Positions 39,001-47,765 of a stretch of DNA of 64,000 nt are shown here, piece after piece (the first letter of the stretch is position 1; every line of letters begins with the position of its first letter). The stretch spans positions 87,433 through 151,432 of the forward strand of contig NZ_JADG01000021.1 of the NCBI RefSeq assembly GCF_000518265.1, in the 5' to 3' direction. The DNA is from Actinomadura oligospora ATCC 43269 (lineage in GTDB: Bacteria > Actinomycetota > Actinomycetes > Streptosporangiales > Streptosporangiaceae). Both the position numbers and the translations under genes were made by a program. The notes beneath the pieces are model-generated. The model was not told where the DNA came from. It did no database searches and saw only the letters and a program-made list of their open reading frames with translations.

Positions 39001-41094
39001 CTTGGGGAGGGCCTGTTCGCACCAGACGGCCTTGCCCGTCACGGTGCGACGGACGCCCCAGCGGCGCGCGAGGCGTCCGACGACGTGGAGGCCGCGGCCG
39101 GTCTCGGCGAGCGCCGTGTCGTCCGGCTCGTAGGTGCCGTGCACGCGGGGCCTGCCGTCGGACGAGTCCTGGACCTCGCACAGCAGCCCGCCCTCGCGGA
39201 CCAGGCGCAGCGTGACCCGTCCCCCGGCGTGCCGGATCGCGTTGGTGACCAGCTCGGACGCGAGCAGCGCCGTCGAGTCGGCCAGCTCGCCCAGGCCCCA
39301 CCTCTCCAGGCGGTCGCGGACCAGGCCGCGGGCTCGGCGCACCGCCGCGGGCTCGGCGGGCAGCTCCCAGCTCACGTGGTGGGACGCCGGGATGCGCCGC
39401 AGCCGCGCGACGAGCATCGCGATGTCGTCCCGGTGCCGGTCGTCGAAGACGCCGCCGAGCGCCCCGTCGCACAGGTCCGCCAGCGACGACGCCCCCCTCG
39501 AGCCGCCCATCCCGCCCGCCGAGGCGTCCGCCTCCTCGCGGCGGTCGAAGACGCGACGGAGCCGGGCGAGGCCGTCGTCGATGTCGCGGCCCCGGTTCTC
39601 GACCAGGCCGTCGGTGTAGAGGAACAGCAGCGTGCCGTCCTCGACGGTGAACACGCGGCTGGCGACCGGGCCGTCGCCGACGCCGAGCGGCGGGGACGGC
39701 GGGACGTCCAGGTAGGTCGCGGGCGCGCCGGGCGCGGCGAGCAGCGGCGGCAGGTGCCCGGCGCTGGCGACCTCGCACCGCCCGGTGACCGCGTCGTACA
39801 CCACGTACGCGCAGGTCGCGAAGTGCGGCTCGCGCTCGCCGAGGGTGGACATCAGCAGGTCGAGCCGTTCCAGGGCCTCGGCGGGCGGCAGGTCGAGCCC
39901 GGCGAGGGTGTGGATCGCGGTGCGCAGCCGTCCCATCGTCACGGCGGCGCGCACCCCGTGCCCGGCGACGTCGCCGACGACGAGCGCGACGCGTCCGCCG
40001 GGCAGCGCGATCGACTCGTACCAGTCGCCGCCGACCTCCACCAGCCGCGAGCCCGGCAGGTAGCGGTGGTGCACGTCGACCGAGGACGGCGCGGACAGGC
40101 CGGTCGGCAGGAGGCTGCGCTGCAGCGTGAGCGCGGTGGCGCGTTCCCGGCCGTACCGGCGCGCGCCGTCCACGAACCGGGCGGCGCGCGCCGCGAACTC
40201 CATCCCGATCTCGATGTCGTAGGCGTCGAACGGGCGGTGCGCGGTGTCGCGGGTGCAGACGAAGAATCCGGCCGCGCCCGGCCGGTCCGAGTCGTCCAGG
40301 CGGACCGGCAGGAGCAACAGCGACATGCCCTTCAGCAGGTCGGCGACCGGCGGGCGGCCCCACTTCTCGGCGAGCAGCGTCGCGTCCTCGCCGCCGAGCG
40401 CGGTCAGGACGGGCTCGCCGGTCAGCAGGCACCGCTCGTGCGGCGTCCCGGACGGGTAGACCAGCACCTCGCCGGTCGGGAACGCCGCGTCCCAGGCCGA
40501 GTCGCCGTCGTCGGAGGCGAGCGCCATCCGCCGCAGCGGCGGCGTGCCGGACGCGGGCGGCTCCTCGGCGTCGACCACGCTCTCCAGGAGCAGCAGCGCG
40601 CCGGAGTTGCAGAAGTGCGGGACCAGGACGTCGATCAGGCCGCGCGCGAGCAGGTCGAGATCGAGGGTCGCCCCGATGCGGGGCAGGCCGTCCTCCAGGA
40701 GCGCGCGCCGGGTGACGGCCGGGTCGACGAACCGGTCGACGAGCGGCGTGGGCATCCGGATCACGGCGAGGGCGGCGGGGCAGGCGGCGGCGCCGGGCAC
40801 GACCGGGCTCATCGGGTGGACGGTCACCACGGCCTCGCGCGCGACGCCCGCGTCGAGCTCGGCGGCCGAGCCGACCGGCAGCATGACGGTGCGCTCGCGG
40901 CCGGACCGCAGCGCCTCGGCCAGCGGCGCCGCGCCGCCGGGCACGACGTCCTCCAGCAGCGCGCCGCGCAGGCCTCCGGGACGGCCCGCGAGCAGCGTCT
41001 CGGCGTTCCGGTCGGACTGGATCACGCCGCCCGCCGAATCCAGGCCGAGCAGAAGAATCCGGGTGGACGACTCCATCGCATGATTATGGAACAT
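38995..41094 (-). CDS. PP2C (SpoIIE-type) serine phosphatase with C-terminal anti-sigma kinase-like domain
   Basis: This 699-residue cytoplasmic signalling protein has an N-terminal PAS-like region (RILLLGLDSAGGVIQSDRNAETLLAGRP), a GAF-like domain (ATLDLDLLARGLIDVLVPHFCNSGALLLL), then a PP2C phosphatase with LQRSLLPTGL, VGGDWYESIALPGGRVALVVGDVAGHG and DDIAMLVARL. A HATPase domain follows with WELPAEPAAVRRARGLVRDRLERWG and LLASELVTNAIRHAGG. In actinomycetes such fusions dephosphorylate anti-anti-sigma factors and may also phosphorylate them, setting sigma-factor activity. ATG 41094 has GGGAAG upstream; ATG 41076 is an alternative. Its stop lies in the last copy of the 45-nt repeat. Confidence 0.88.
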   Translation of the reverse strand: MFHNHAMESSTRILLLGLDSAGGVIQSDRNAETLLAGRPGGLRGALLEDVVPGGAAPLAEALRSGRERTVMLPVGSAAELDAGVAREAVVTVHPMSPVVPGAAACPAALAVIRMPTPLVDRFVDPAVTRRALLEDGLPRIGATLDLDLLARGLIDVLVPHFCNSGALLLLESVVDAEEPPASGTPPLRRMALASDDGDSAWDAAFPTGEVLVYPSGTPHERCLLTGEPVLTALGGEDATLLAEKWGRPPVADLLKGMSLLLLPVRLDDSDRPGAAGFFVCTRDTAHRPFDAYDIEIGMEFAARAARFVDGARRYGRERATALTLQRSLLPTGLSAPSSVDVHHRYLPGSRLVEVGGDWYESIALPGGRVALVVGDVAGHGVRAAVTMGRLRTAIHTLAGLDLPPAEALERLDLLMSTLGEREPHFATCAYVVYDAVTGRCEVASAGHLPPLLAAPGAPATYLDVPPSPPLGVGDGPVASRVFTVEDGTLLFLYTDGLVENRGRDIDDGLARLRRVFDRREEADASAGGMGGSRGASSLADLCDGALGGVFDDRHRDDIAMLVARLRRIPASHHVSWELPAEPAAVRRARGLVRDRLERWGLGELADSTALLASELVTNAIRHAGGRVTLRLVREGGLLCEVQDSSDGRPRVHGTYEPDDTALAETGRGLHVVGRLARRWGVRRTVTGKAVWCEQALPKD

Positions 41095-41283
41095 TGGCGC
41101 TTCCCGGCGCGGCGATATGACCTTGGAGTTTCCTGAAAATCGGCCGAACGGCCATTCCCCGATAATGGCCACCCGGTCATTTCCGGCAACCGTCGCCGTC
41201 CGGACCGTTCCACCGTCCAGGACCTGCGCACCCCGCCGCCCCGGGCCCGCGCGAACCCCGCCCGGACCCCCGCCTGGGACCGC

Positions 41284-42153
41284 TCAGGACTTGCCGAAGA
41301 CCTGCGGAGGCGGCACCGGCGCGTCGACGTCCTGGCCGTCCCTCAGCACCGCCGCGCCCGCCGCGAACGCGGCGAGGTCGTCCCCCTCGAGCAGCCGCGC
41401 GCGGAAGATCCCGCCCGCGGCGCGCCGGGTCAGCTCGGCGACCGGCAGCGGCGCCCGGGACGCCACGAGGATCAGGTTGCCGAACCGGCGCCCGCGCAGC
41501 ACACCGGGGTCGCCGAGCAGCAGGGCGTGCGGGAACACCGACCGGACGGTCGAGGCGACGCGGCGCGCGAACGGCAGCCGGAACCCGTCCGCGACGTTCA
41601 TCACGTAGGCGCCGCCGGGCCGCAGGACGCGCGCGACCTCGCGGGTGAACTCCTCGGTCGTCAGCTCGACCGGGATGGACGCCTCGCTGAAGGCGTCCAG
41701 CACCACCAGGTCGTCCGCGCCGTCCGGGACCGCGGCGAGCCCGGAGCGCCCGTCGACGACCCGGATCTTCAGGCCGGGGACGTTCTTGACGGGCAACTGC
41801 TCCCGGACGAGCTGGACGAGCCGTCCGTCCGGCTCCAGCACCACCTGGCGGGAGCCCGGGCGGGTCGCGGCGACGTAGCGGGGCAGCGTGCAGCCCGCGC
41901 CGCCGATGTGGACGGCGTCGAACGGCTCGCCGGGGGCGCCGAGGCAGTCGACCACGTCGCCCATCAGCCGCATGTACTCGAAGTCGAGGTAGGTCGGGTC
42001 GGCCAGGTCGACGTACGACTGCGGAACACCGCCGACCAGCAGCACCCAGCCGCCGTCGCGGTCGGCGTCGCGCAACAACTCGGCCTCGCCACCGGTGATC
42101 TCGTAGCGGTCCGCGCGGGGGCCGTCCCCGCTCCTGCTGCCCTTGCGCGCCAT
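41284..42153 (-). CDS. Spermidine-synthase-like SAM-fold protein
   Basis: This 289-residue protein has the polyamine aminopropyltransferase fold: WVLLVGGVPQSYVDLADPTYLDFEYMRLMGDVVD, a nucleotide-binding loop AVHIGGAGCTLPRYVAATRPGSRQVVLEPD, then DGRSGLAAVPDGADDLVVLDAFSEASIP. It lacks the full canonical aminopropyltransferase N-terminal beta domain and catalytic context, so many such actinobacterial proteins are annotated only as 'spermidine synthase-like' or methyltransferase. It starts nine bases after the oligopeptide ABC ATPase gene and is probably in that operon. Substrate is unknown. Confidence 0.78.
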   Translation of the reverse strand: MARKGSRSGDGPRADRYEITGGEAELLRDADRDGGWVLLVGGVPQSYVDLADPTYLDFEYMRLMGDVVDCLGAPGEPFDAVHIGGAGCTLPRYVAATRPGSRQVVLEPDGRLVQLVREQLPVKNVPGLKIRVVDGRSGLAAVPDGADDLVVLDAFSEASIPVELTTEEFTREVARVLRPGGAYVMNVADGFRLPFARRVASTVRSVFPHALLLGDPGVLRGRRFGNLILVASRAPLPVAELTRRAAGGIFRARLLEGDDLAAFAAGAAVLRDGQDVDAPVPPPQVFGKS

Positions 42154-42162
42154 GCCCTCAGC

Positions 42163-43176
42163 CTATGCGTCCCCCGGCGCCCCCAGGACGGCCGGAGCGG
42201 CGGCGAAGTGGCAGGCGCTGGGGTGGTCCGAGCCGTCCCTGACCTCCAGCGCCGGGACCTCCTCGGCGCACACGTCGGCGGCCTTCCAGCAGCGGGTCCG
42301 GAACCGGCAGCCGGACGGCGGGTCGATCGGCGACGGCGGCTCGCCCTCCAGCTCGATCGCGGCGGGCGGCGCCTCCGGGTCGGGCACCGGAACGGCCGAC
42401 AGCAGCGCCTGGGTGTACGGGTGCGTCGGGTTCCGGTAGATCTCCGCCGCGGTCCCGGTCTCGACGATCTTCCCCAGGTACATCACGGCGACCCGGTCCG
42501 ACACGTACCGGACGGCGGCCAGGTCGTGGGCGATGAACACATACGACAGGCCGAGTTCGCGCTGCAGGTCCGCGAGCAGGTTCATGACCTGCGCGCGCAC
42601 CGACACGTCCAGCGCCGACACCGGCTCGTCGCACACCACCACGTCCGGGCGCAGCGCGAGCGCGCGGGCGATCCCGACGCGCTGCCGCTGCCCGCCGGAG
42701 AACTGGTGCGGATAGCGGTCCACGTGGCTCGGGTCGAGGCCGACCAGCTCCAGCAGCTCGCGGACACGTGTCCGCCGCTCGCCCTTCGGCGCGACGTCCG
42801 GGTGGATCGCGAACGGCTCGGCCACGATGTCGCCGATCGTCATGCGCGGGTCCAGCGAGGAGTACGGGTCCTGCAGCACCATCTGGACACGGCGGCGCAG
42901 GGCGCGCAGCTCGCGGCGCGGCATGCCGAAGACGTCCCGGCCGTCGAACCGGACCGTCCCGGCCGTGGGCCTCTCGTCGGCGAGCAGGAGGCGCGCGAGG
43001 GTGGTCTTGCCGCAGCCGGACTCGCCGACGACGCCGAGCGTCTCGCCGCGCCGCAATTCCAGGTCCACGCCGTCCACGGCCTTGACCGTCCCGACGGCCC
43101 GCTTCACCACCACGCCCCGGGTGATCGGGTAATGCTTGACCAGGCCGTCCACCTGGAGGATCGGTTCATCCGGCAT
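42163..43176 (-). CDS. Oligopeptide ABC transporter ATP-binding protein (DppF/OppF type)
   Basis: This 337-residue ATPase of a peptide importer has Walker A GESGCGKTT, Q loop MVLQDPYSSLDPRMTIGDIVAEPF, signature FSGGQRQRVGIARAL, Walker B VVVCDEPVSALD and H loop FIAHDLAAV. The C-terminal oligopeptide/dipeptide extension with RCWKAADVCAEEVPAL (Cys motif) is present. It pairs with the other ATPase, whose 3' end overlaps this start by 11 bases. Confidence 0.93.
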   Translation of the reverse strand: MPDEPILQVDGLVKHYPITRGVVVKRAVGTVKAVDGVDLELRRGETLGVVGESGCGKTTLARLLLADERPTAGTVRFDGRDVFGMPRRELRALRRRVQMVLQDPYSSLDPRMTIGDIVAEPFAIHPDVAPKGERRTRVRELLELVGLDPSHVDRYPHQFSGGQRQRVGIARALALRPDVVVCDEPVSALDVSVRAQVMNLLADLQRELGLSYVFIAHDLAAVRYVSDRVAVMYLGKIVETGTAAEIYRNPTHPYTQALLSAVPVPDPEAPPAAIELEGEPPSPIDPPSGCRFRTRCWKAADVCAEEVPALEVRDGSDHPSACHFAAAPAVLGAPGDA

Positions 43177-44215
43177 GTTCCACCTCCGTCTCCCCTGCGT
43201 ACACCTCGGCCGCGAAGTGACAGGCCGCCTCGTGTCCCGGCGCGACGGCGACCAGCGGCGGCTCCTGCTCCGCGCACACCGCCTCGGCGCGCGGGCAGCG
43301 CGGACGGAACGGGCACCCGGACGGCAGCGCCGCCGGGTCCGGCGGGGCGCCGCGCACCGGCTCGAGGCGTCCGGCGTCCTGGTCGAGCCGCGGCACCGAG
43401 GCGAGCAGCCCGAGCGTGTACGGGTGCGCGGGACGTGCGTACAGCTCCCGCGCGGACGCGCGTTCGGCGACCGTCCCGGCGTACATGACGACCGTCCGGT
43501 CCGCGATGCCCGCGACCACGCCGAGGTCGTGGGTGATGAGGACCAGGCCCATGCCGAGTTCGTCGCGCAGCCGCGCGAGCAGCCGCATGATCTGCGCCTG
43601 GACGGTCACGTCCAGCGCGGTCGTCGGCTCGTCGGCGATCAGCACGTCCGGCTCCAGCGCCAGCGCCATCGCGATCATGATGCGCTGCCGCTGCCCGCCG
43701 GAGAACTGGTGCGGGTAGTCGCCGAGCCGCGTCGCCGCGGACGGGATCGCGACCCGTTCCATCAGCTCGACGGCCTTCGCCCGGGCCTCCTTGCGGCCGG
43801 TGCCGCGGTGCGCCCGGTACATCTCGGCGAGCTGCGCCCCGACCGGGATCACCGGGTTGAGCGCGGTCAGCGCGTCCTGGAACACCATCGCGATCCGGTC
43901 GCCCCGGAAGCGGCGGCGCTCCTTGTCGGGCAGGCCGAGCAGCTCGGTCCCGTCCAGCTTCACCGAGCCGCCGGTGATCCGGGCGGGCGGGGTGTCGAGG
44001 ATGCCCATCACGGCCTGCGCCGCGACGCTCTTGCCCGAGCCGGACTCGCCGAGGATCGCCAGGGTCTCCCCCGCCGCCAGCGTGTAGCTCAGCCCGTTGA
44101 CCGCGCGCACCTCGCGTCCGCGCACGCTGAAGGCGACCCGCAGGTCGCTCACCTCGAGCAGGGGCGTCGCGTCGCCGTCCCCGGGGCCGGTCGGATTCTT
44201 GGTCGCCGCAGTCAT
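43166..44215 (-). CDS. Oligopeptide ABC transporter ATP-binding protein (DppD/OppD type)
   Basis: This 349-residue ATPase has Walker A GESGSGKSV, Q loop MVFQDALTALNPVIPVGAQLAEMY, signature FSGGQRQRIMIAMAL, Walker B VLIADEPTTALD and H loop LITHDLGVVAG. A C-terminal oligopeptide-type extension carries CPFRPRCPRAEAVCAEQEPPL. The ATG 44215 start follows the permease stop after two bases. It is the first of the two ATPases of the importer. Confidence 0.93.
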   Translation of the reverse strand: MTAATKNPTGPGDGDATPLLEVSDLRVAFSVRGREVRAVNGLSYTLAAGETLAILGESGSGKSVAAQAVMGILDTPPARITGGSVKLDGTELLGLPDKERRRFRGDRIAMVFQDALTALNPVIPVGAQLAEMYRAHRGTGRKEARAKAVELMERVAIPSAATRLGDYPHQFSGGQRQRIMIAMALALEPDVLIADEPTTALDVTVQAQIMRLLARLRDELGMGLVLITHDLGVVAGIADRTVVMYAGTVAERASARELYARPAHPYTLGLLASVPRLDQDAGRLEPVRGAPPDPAALPSGCPFRPRCPRAEAVCAEQEPPLVAVAPGHEAACHFAAEVYAGETEVEHAG

Positions 44216-44217
44216 GG

Positions 44218-45132
44218 TCACCGCAGTTTCGGGTCCAGGGCGTCGCGCACCGCGTCGCCGAGCAGCAGGAACGACAGCACCGTGGCGGACAGGAACAGCG
44301 CCGGGAAGACCAGCAGGTGCGGGTGGTCCACGACGTAGGACTGGGCCAGGTTCAGCTGGAGCCCCCAGGACACCTTCGGGTACTGGAGGCCGACGCCGAG
44401 GAAGTCCAGCGTGGCCTCGCCCGCGATGACGTTCCCGACGTTCAGCGTCGCCACCACGATCACCGGCGCGATCGCGTTCGGCAGGACGTGCCGGGCCATG
44501 ATCCGCGCGTCGGACGCGCCGAGCAGCCGGGCCGCGCGCACGTAGTCGGCGTCCCGGACCGAGATCACCTGCCCGCGCATGATCCGGACCATGGTCGTCC
44601 AGCCGAGCAGCACCAGCACCAGCGTCATCGCGCCGATCCCGTGGCCGGGGAAGGCGACCAGCACGACGGTCGCGCCGAGCACGAACGGCAGGCCGAAGAA
44701 CACGTCGGTGAGCCGGGCGATCACCGCGTCCACGACGCCGCCGTAGTAGCCCGACATCAGCCCGAACACCAGCGCGATGAGCAGCGCGAACAGCGTCACG
44801 ACCACGCCGATCAGCAGGGTCGGCCGGGCGCCGTGGACGACGTGCGCGTAGTAGTCGCAGCCGGCCAGGTCGGTGCCGAACCAGTGCGCCCCGGACGGTC
44901 CCTGCTTGGCGACGTTCGGGTCGCAGTTCTGGTTGACGCCCCGGTCGGTGAACAGGCGCGGGACGGCCGCCATCAGCGCGACCAGCACCAGCACGGCCGA
45001 CGCCGTCCAGAACAGCGGGCGGCGGCTCAGGTCGTACCAGGCGTCCCGCCACAGGGACGCGGCCGGGCCCTCGACCAGCCCGCCCGCCTCGGCGACGGCC
45101 GCGCCGGTCTCCCCGGTCTGCACGTCAGTCAT
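44218..45132 (-). CDS. Oligopeptide ABC transporter permease (DppC/OppC type)
   Basis: This 304-residue inner-membrane permease has an N-terminal cytoplasmic tail and first helix (PLFWTASAVLVLVALMAAVPRLF), an OppC_N region, and the BPD_transp_1 domain with YVRAARLLGASDARIMARHVLPNAIAPVIVVATLNVGNVI, the EAA loop contacting the ATPases, and FLGVGLQYPKVSWG. It overlaps the preceding permease gene by eight bases. Confidence 0.92.
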   Translation of the reverse strand: MTDVQTGETGAAVAEAGGLVEGPAASLWRDAWYDLSRRPLFWTASAVLVLVALMAAVPRLFTDRGVNQNCDPNVAKQGPSGAHWFGTDLAGCDYYAHVVHGARPTLLIGVVVTLFALLIALVFGLMSGYYGGVVDAVIARLTDVFFGLPFVLGATVVLVAFPGHGIGAMTLVLVLLGWTTMVRIMRGQVISVRDADYVRAARLLGASDARIMARHVLPNAIAPVIVVATLNVGNVIAGEATLDFLGVGLQYPKVSWGLQLNLAQSYVVDHPHLLVFPALFLSATVLSFLLLGDAVRDALDPKLR

Positions 45133-46054
45133 AGCGGATCCTCGGGTCGAGCAGGCCGTAGAGCAGGTCCACGACGAGGTTCACCAGGATGAAGATGAGC
45201 ACGAGCAGGGTGACCGCGCCGACGACGACGGGCCCCTCCTTGAGCTGGATGGACTGGAACACCTGCTGGCCGACGCCGGGCAGGTTGAAGATGCCCTCGG
45301 TGACGATCGCGCCGCCCATGAGCGACCCGAAGTCGACGCCGAGGTAGGTGACGACGGGGATCAGCGAGTTGCGCAGCCCGTGCCGGACGACCACGCGCGT
45401 CCGGCTGAGGCCCTTCGCGCGGGCCGTCCGGACGTAGTCGGCGCGCAGGTTCTCGGCCAGGCTCGTCCGGGTGAGGCGCGCGACGTAGGACAGTCCGAAC
45501 GAGCCGAGCACCATGCCGGGCAGCAGGTAGCTGTAGGGCCAGCCGTCGTCCACGCCCGCGGACGGGAAGATCGGCCACTTCACCCCGAGCAGGATCTGCG
45601 CGGTGTACCCGACGACGAACACCGGGACGGCGATCAGCAGCGTCGTCCCGCCGAGGACGAGCGTGTCGGCGAGCTTTCCGCGGCGCAGGCCCGCCCACAC
45701 GCCGAGCGCGATGCCGAAGACGAGCTCGAAGGCCCAGGCGGTGACCGCGAGCTTCGCGGTCACCTGCCAGCGTCCGGTCAGCATGGCGCTGACCTTCTGG
45801 CCGTCGTAGTTCTCGCCCAGGTCCCCGTGCGCGAGCAGTCCCCACATGTACTTGCCGTACTGCTCGAGCAGCGGGTCGTTCAGGTTGTACCGCTCACGCA
45901 GCGTGTGCAGGACGCTGTCCGGGACCGGCTTGTCCCCGGCCATCGCCTGGATCGGGTCGCCCGGCAGGGCGAACACCAGCAGGTAGATCAGCAGGGTCGT
46001 GCCGATGAAGACCGGTACCGCCTGGAGCAGCCGCCGCAGTGCGTACCGCCACAT
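45125..46054 (-). CDS. Oligopeptide ABC transporter permease (DppB/OppB type)
   Basis: This 309-residue permease begins MWRYALRRLLQAVPVFIGTTLLIYLL, the characteristic DppB first helix, followed by LPGDPIQAMAG and a BPD_transp_1 domain with the EAA loop YVRTARAKGLSRTRVVVRHGLRNSLIPVVTYLGVDFG and GAIVTEGIFNLPGVGQ. The start codon directly abuts the stop of the binding-protein gene (no gap), which implies translational coupling. Confidence 0.92.
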   Translation of the reverse strand: MWRYALRRLLQAVPVFIGTTLLIYLLVFALPGDPIQAMAGDKPVPDSVLHTLRERYNLNDPLLEQYGKYMWGLLAHGDLGENYDGQKVSAMLTGRWQVTAKLAVTAWAFELVFGIALGVWAGLRRGKLADTLVLGGTTLLIAVPVFVVGYTAQILLGVKWPIFPSAGVDDGWPYSYLLPGMVLGSFGLSYVARLTRTSLAENLRADYVRTARAKGLSRTRVVVRHGLRNSLIPVVTYLGVDFGSLMGGAIVTEGIFNLPGVGQQVFQSIQLKEGPVVVGAVTLLVLIFILVNLVVDLLYGLLDPRIRYD

Positions 46055-47647
46055 CTACTTCTTCACCGTGACTTCGTCCACCAGCAGGCCGAGCGCGTAG
46101 GGGGTGACGGTCACGTTGTCGACCTTGCTGGACCGGCCCGCCTGGCCCGCCCAGGTCCACAGCGGGATCTGCGGCATCTCCTGGAGCGCGACGTCCTCGG
46201 CCTGGTTGTAGAACTTGACGGCCTCGGCCTGGTCGGCCGCGCCGTTGGCCTTGCCGATGAGGTCGTTGAACGGCTTGCTGTCCCAGCCCATGCGGTTGCC
46301 CGGCCCGTACATGTTCTCCAGGTAGTTCTGGGGGCTCGGGTAGTCGGCCTCCCAGTTCTGCCGGTACGGGCCCTTCTCCCCGCGCTTGCGCAGGAGGCTG
46401 AAGTAGTCGGACGCCGGGATCTGCCGGAACTGCACGTCGGTGATGCCGAGGTTCTGCTTCAGCGAGTTCGCGACGATCTGCATCCACTGGTAGTACGTGG
46501 GCTGCGCGTTGGAGAAGTACAGCTCCATCGTGCCCTTGAACCCGCCGGCCTCCTGGAACAGCTGCTTGGCCTTGGCCGGGTTGAAGGCGCACAGCTCGCC
46601 GCAGGCGTTGTCGCGGTGCCCCTGGACCGCGGGCGGCAGGATCGAGTCGGCCACGATGTAGTCGCCGTTGTAGACCGCCTTGTTGATGCCCTGCCGGTCG
46701 ATGGCCATGGAGATGGCCTGCCGGAACTTGGGGTTGGCGTAGCGGGAGTCCCACAGCGGGAAGGCGAGGTAGTCGATCGTGCTCTTCTTGTGCGCGATGA
46801 ACCGGTCGCCGAGCAGCCGCTTCGCCTCGGGCACCTTCGCCGCCGGGATCGTCTGCAGGACGTCGATGCGTCCGGCGCGCAGGTCGGTGTAGGCGGTGTC
46901 GGCGCTGGAGTAGCTCTTCCAGGTGATGCCCTTGTTGTGCGGCTTGCGCTGCCCCTGGTAGCCCTCGAACGCCTTCGCCTTGATCTGGACGTTGTGCTGC
47001 CAGTTGCCGTCCATCTCGTACGGGCCGTTGCCGATCGGGTGGTCGTCGAACGCCTTCATGTCCTTGAAGGCGGCCTTCGGCAGCGGCGCGTACGCCGGGT
47101 AGGTCAGCAGGTACGGGAACTGGCTGAACGGCCCGTCCAGCGTCACCTTGAGCGTCGTGTCGTTCTCGACCTGGAGACCGGACAGCTTGTCGGTCTTCGG
47201 CTTGGCGTTGGTGTCCTCGGGGTTGAGGTCGGCGTAGCCCTGCAGGTGCTGGAAGTACTCGTTCGCCTGGGTGGCGTTCGGCCCGTAGGCCGCCCAGTTC
47301 CACGCGTCGGCGAAGCTCGAGGCGGTCACCGGCTCGCCGTTGTGGAACTTGCGGCCGGGCTGGAGCTTGATCGTCCAGGTCTTCTGGTCGGCGGTGTCCA
47401 CCGACTGGGCGGCCAGCGGGTACGGCTTGCCGTCCTTGGTGAGCCCCTCGATGTTGTCGAACAGGTTCGTGATGACGTCGAAGGAGTAGCTGCTGGTGGT
47501 GTTGCCGGGCGTGAGGTGGTCGGGTTCGGAGTGCCCCATGGTGAAGGTTCCGTCGCCCGACTTGCCGCCTCCGCCGCAGGCCGTCGCACCCGTCGTCACG
47601 GCGAGCAACACCGCCGCGGCCGCCGCCGTTCTACCCAGGCCCGTCAT
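46055..47647 (-). CDS. Peptide-binding lipoprotein of the ABC importer (SBP family 5)
   Basis: This 530-residue extracytoplasmic lipoprotein captures peptides for the importer. The signal peptide MTGLGRTAAAAAVLLAVTTG ends at a lipobox-like ATAC, giving a lipidated Cys followed by a Gly/Ser linker. The SBP_bac_5 fold shows DITNLFDNIEGL-like N-lobe features (FDVITNLFDNIEGLTKDGKPYPLAAQSV), KFHNGEPVTASSFADAWNWA, and FRQAISMAIDRQGINKAVYNG. ATG 47647 has a GAGGGAGGG ribosome-binding site; a longer in-frame reading to 47716 is unlikely. It is the first gene of a six-gene operon. It is divergent from an M20 dipeptidase, which fits peptide scavenging. Confidence 0.93.
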   Translation of the reverse strand: MTGLGRTAAAAAVLLAVTTGATACGGGGKSGDGTFTMGHSEPDHLTPGNTTSSYSFDVITNLFDNIEGLTKDGKPYPLAAQSVDTADQKTWTIKLQPGRKFHNGEPVTASSFADAWNWAAYGPNATQANEYFQHLQGYADLNPEDTNAKPKTDKLSGLQVENDTTLKVTLDGPFSQFPYLLTYPAYAPLPKAAFKDMKAFDDHPIGNGPYEMDGNWQHNVQIKAKAFEGYQGQRKPHNKGITWKSYSSADTAYTDLRAGRIDVLQTIPAAKVPEAKRLLGDRFIAHKKSTIDYLAFPLWDSRYANPKFRQAISMAIDRQGINKAVYNGDYIVADSILPPAVQGHRDNACGELCAFNPAKAKQLFQEAGGFKGTMELYFSNAQPTYYQWMQIVANSLKQNLGITDVQFRQIPASDYFSLLRKRGEKGPYRQNWEADYPSPQNYLENMYGPGNRMGWDSKPFNDLIGKANGAADQAEAVKFYNQAEDVALQEMPQIPLWTWAGQAGRSSKVDNVTVTPYALGLLVDEVTVKK

Positions 47648-47765
47648 GTGCCCTCCCTCGCGCGTCGCGTTGCGGAAGCCTTCGTACCGTTGAAACGATC
47701 TTCGTATCCCCGTCATGCGAGATTCGTCACCTATTCGAGATCACTTCACCGGAAGGAATCCCCCT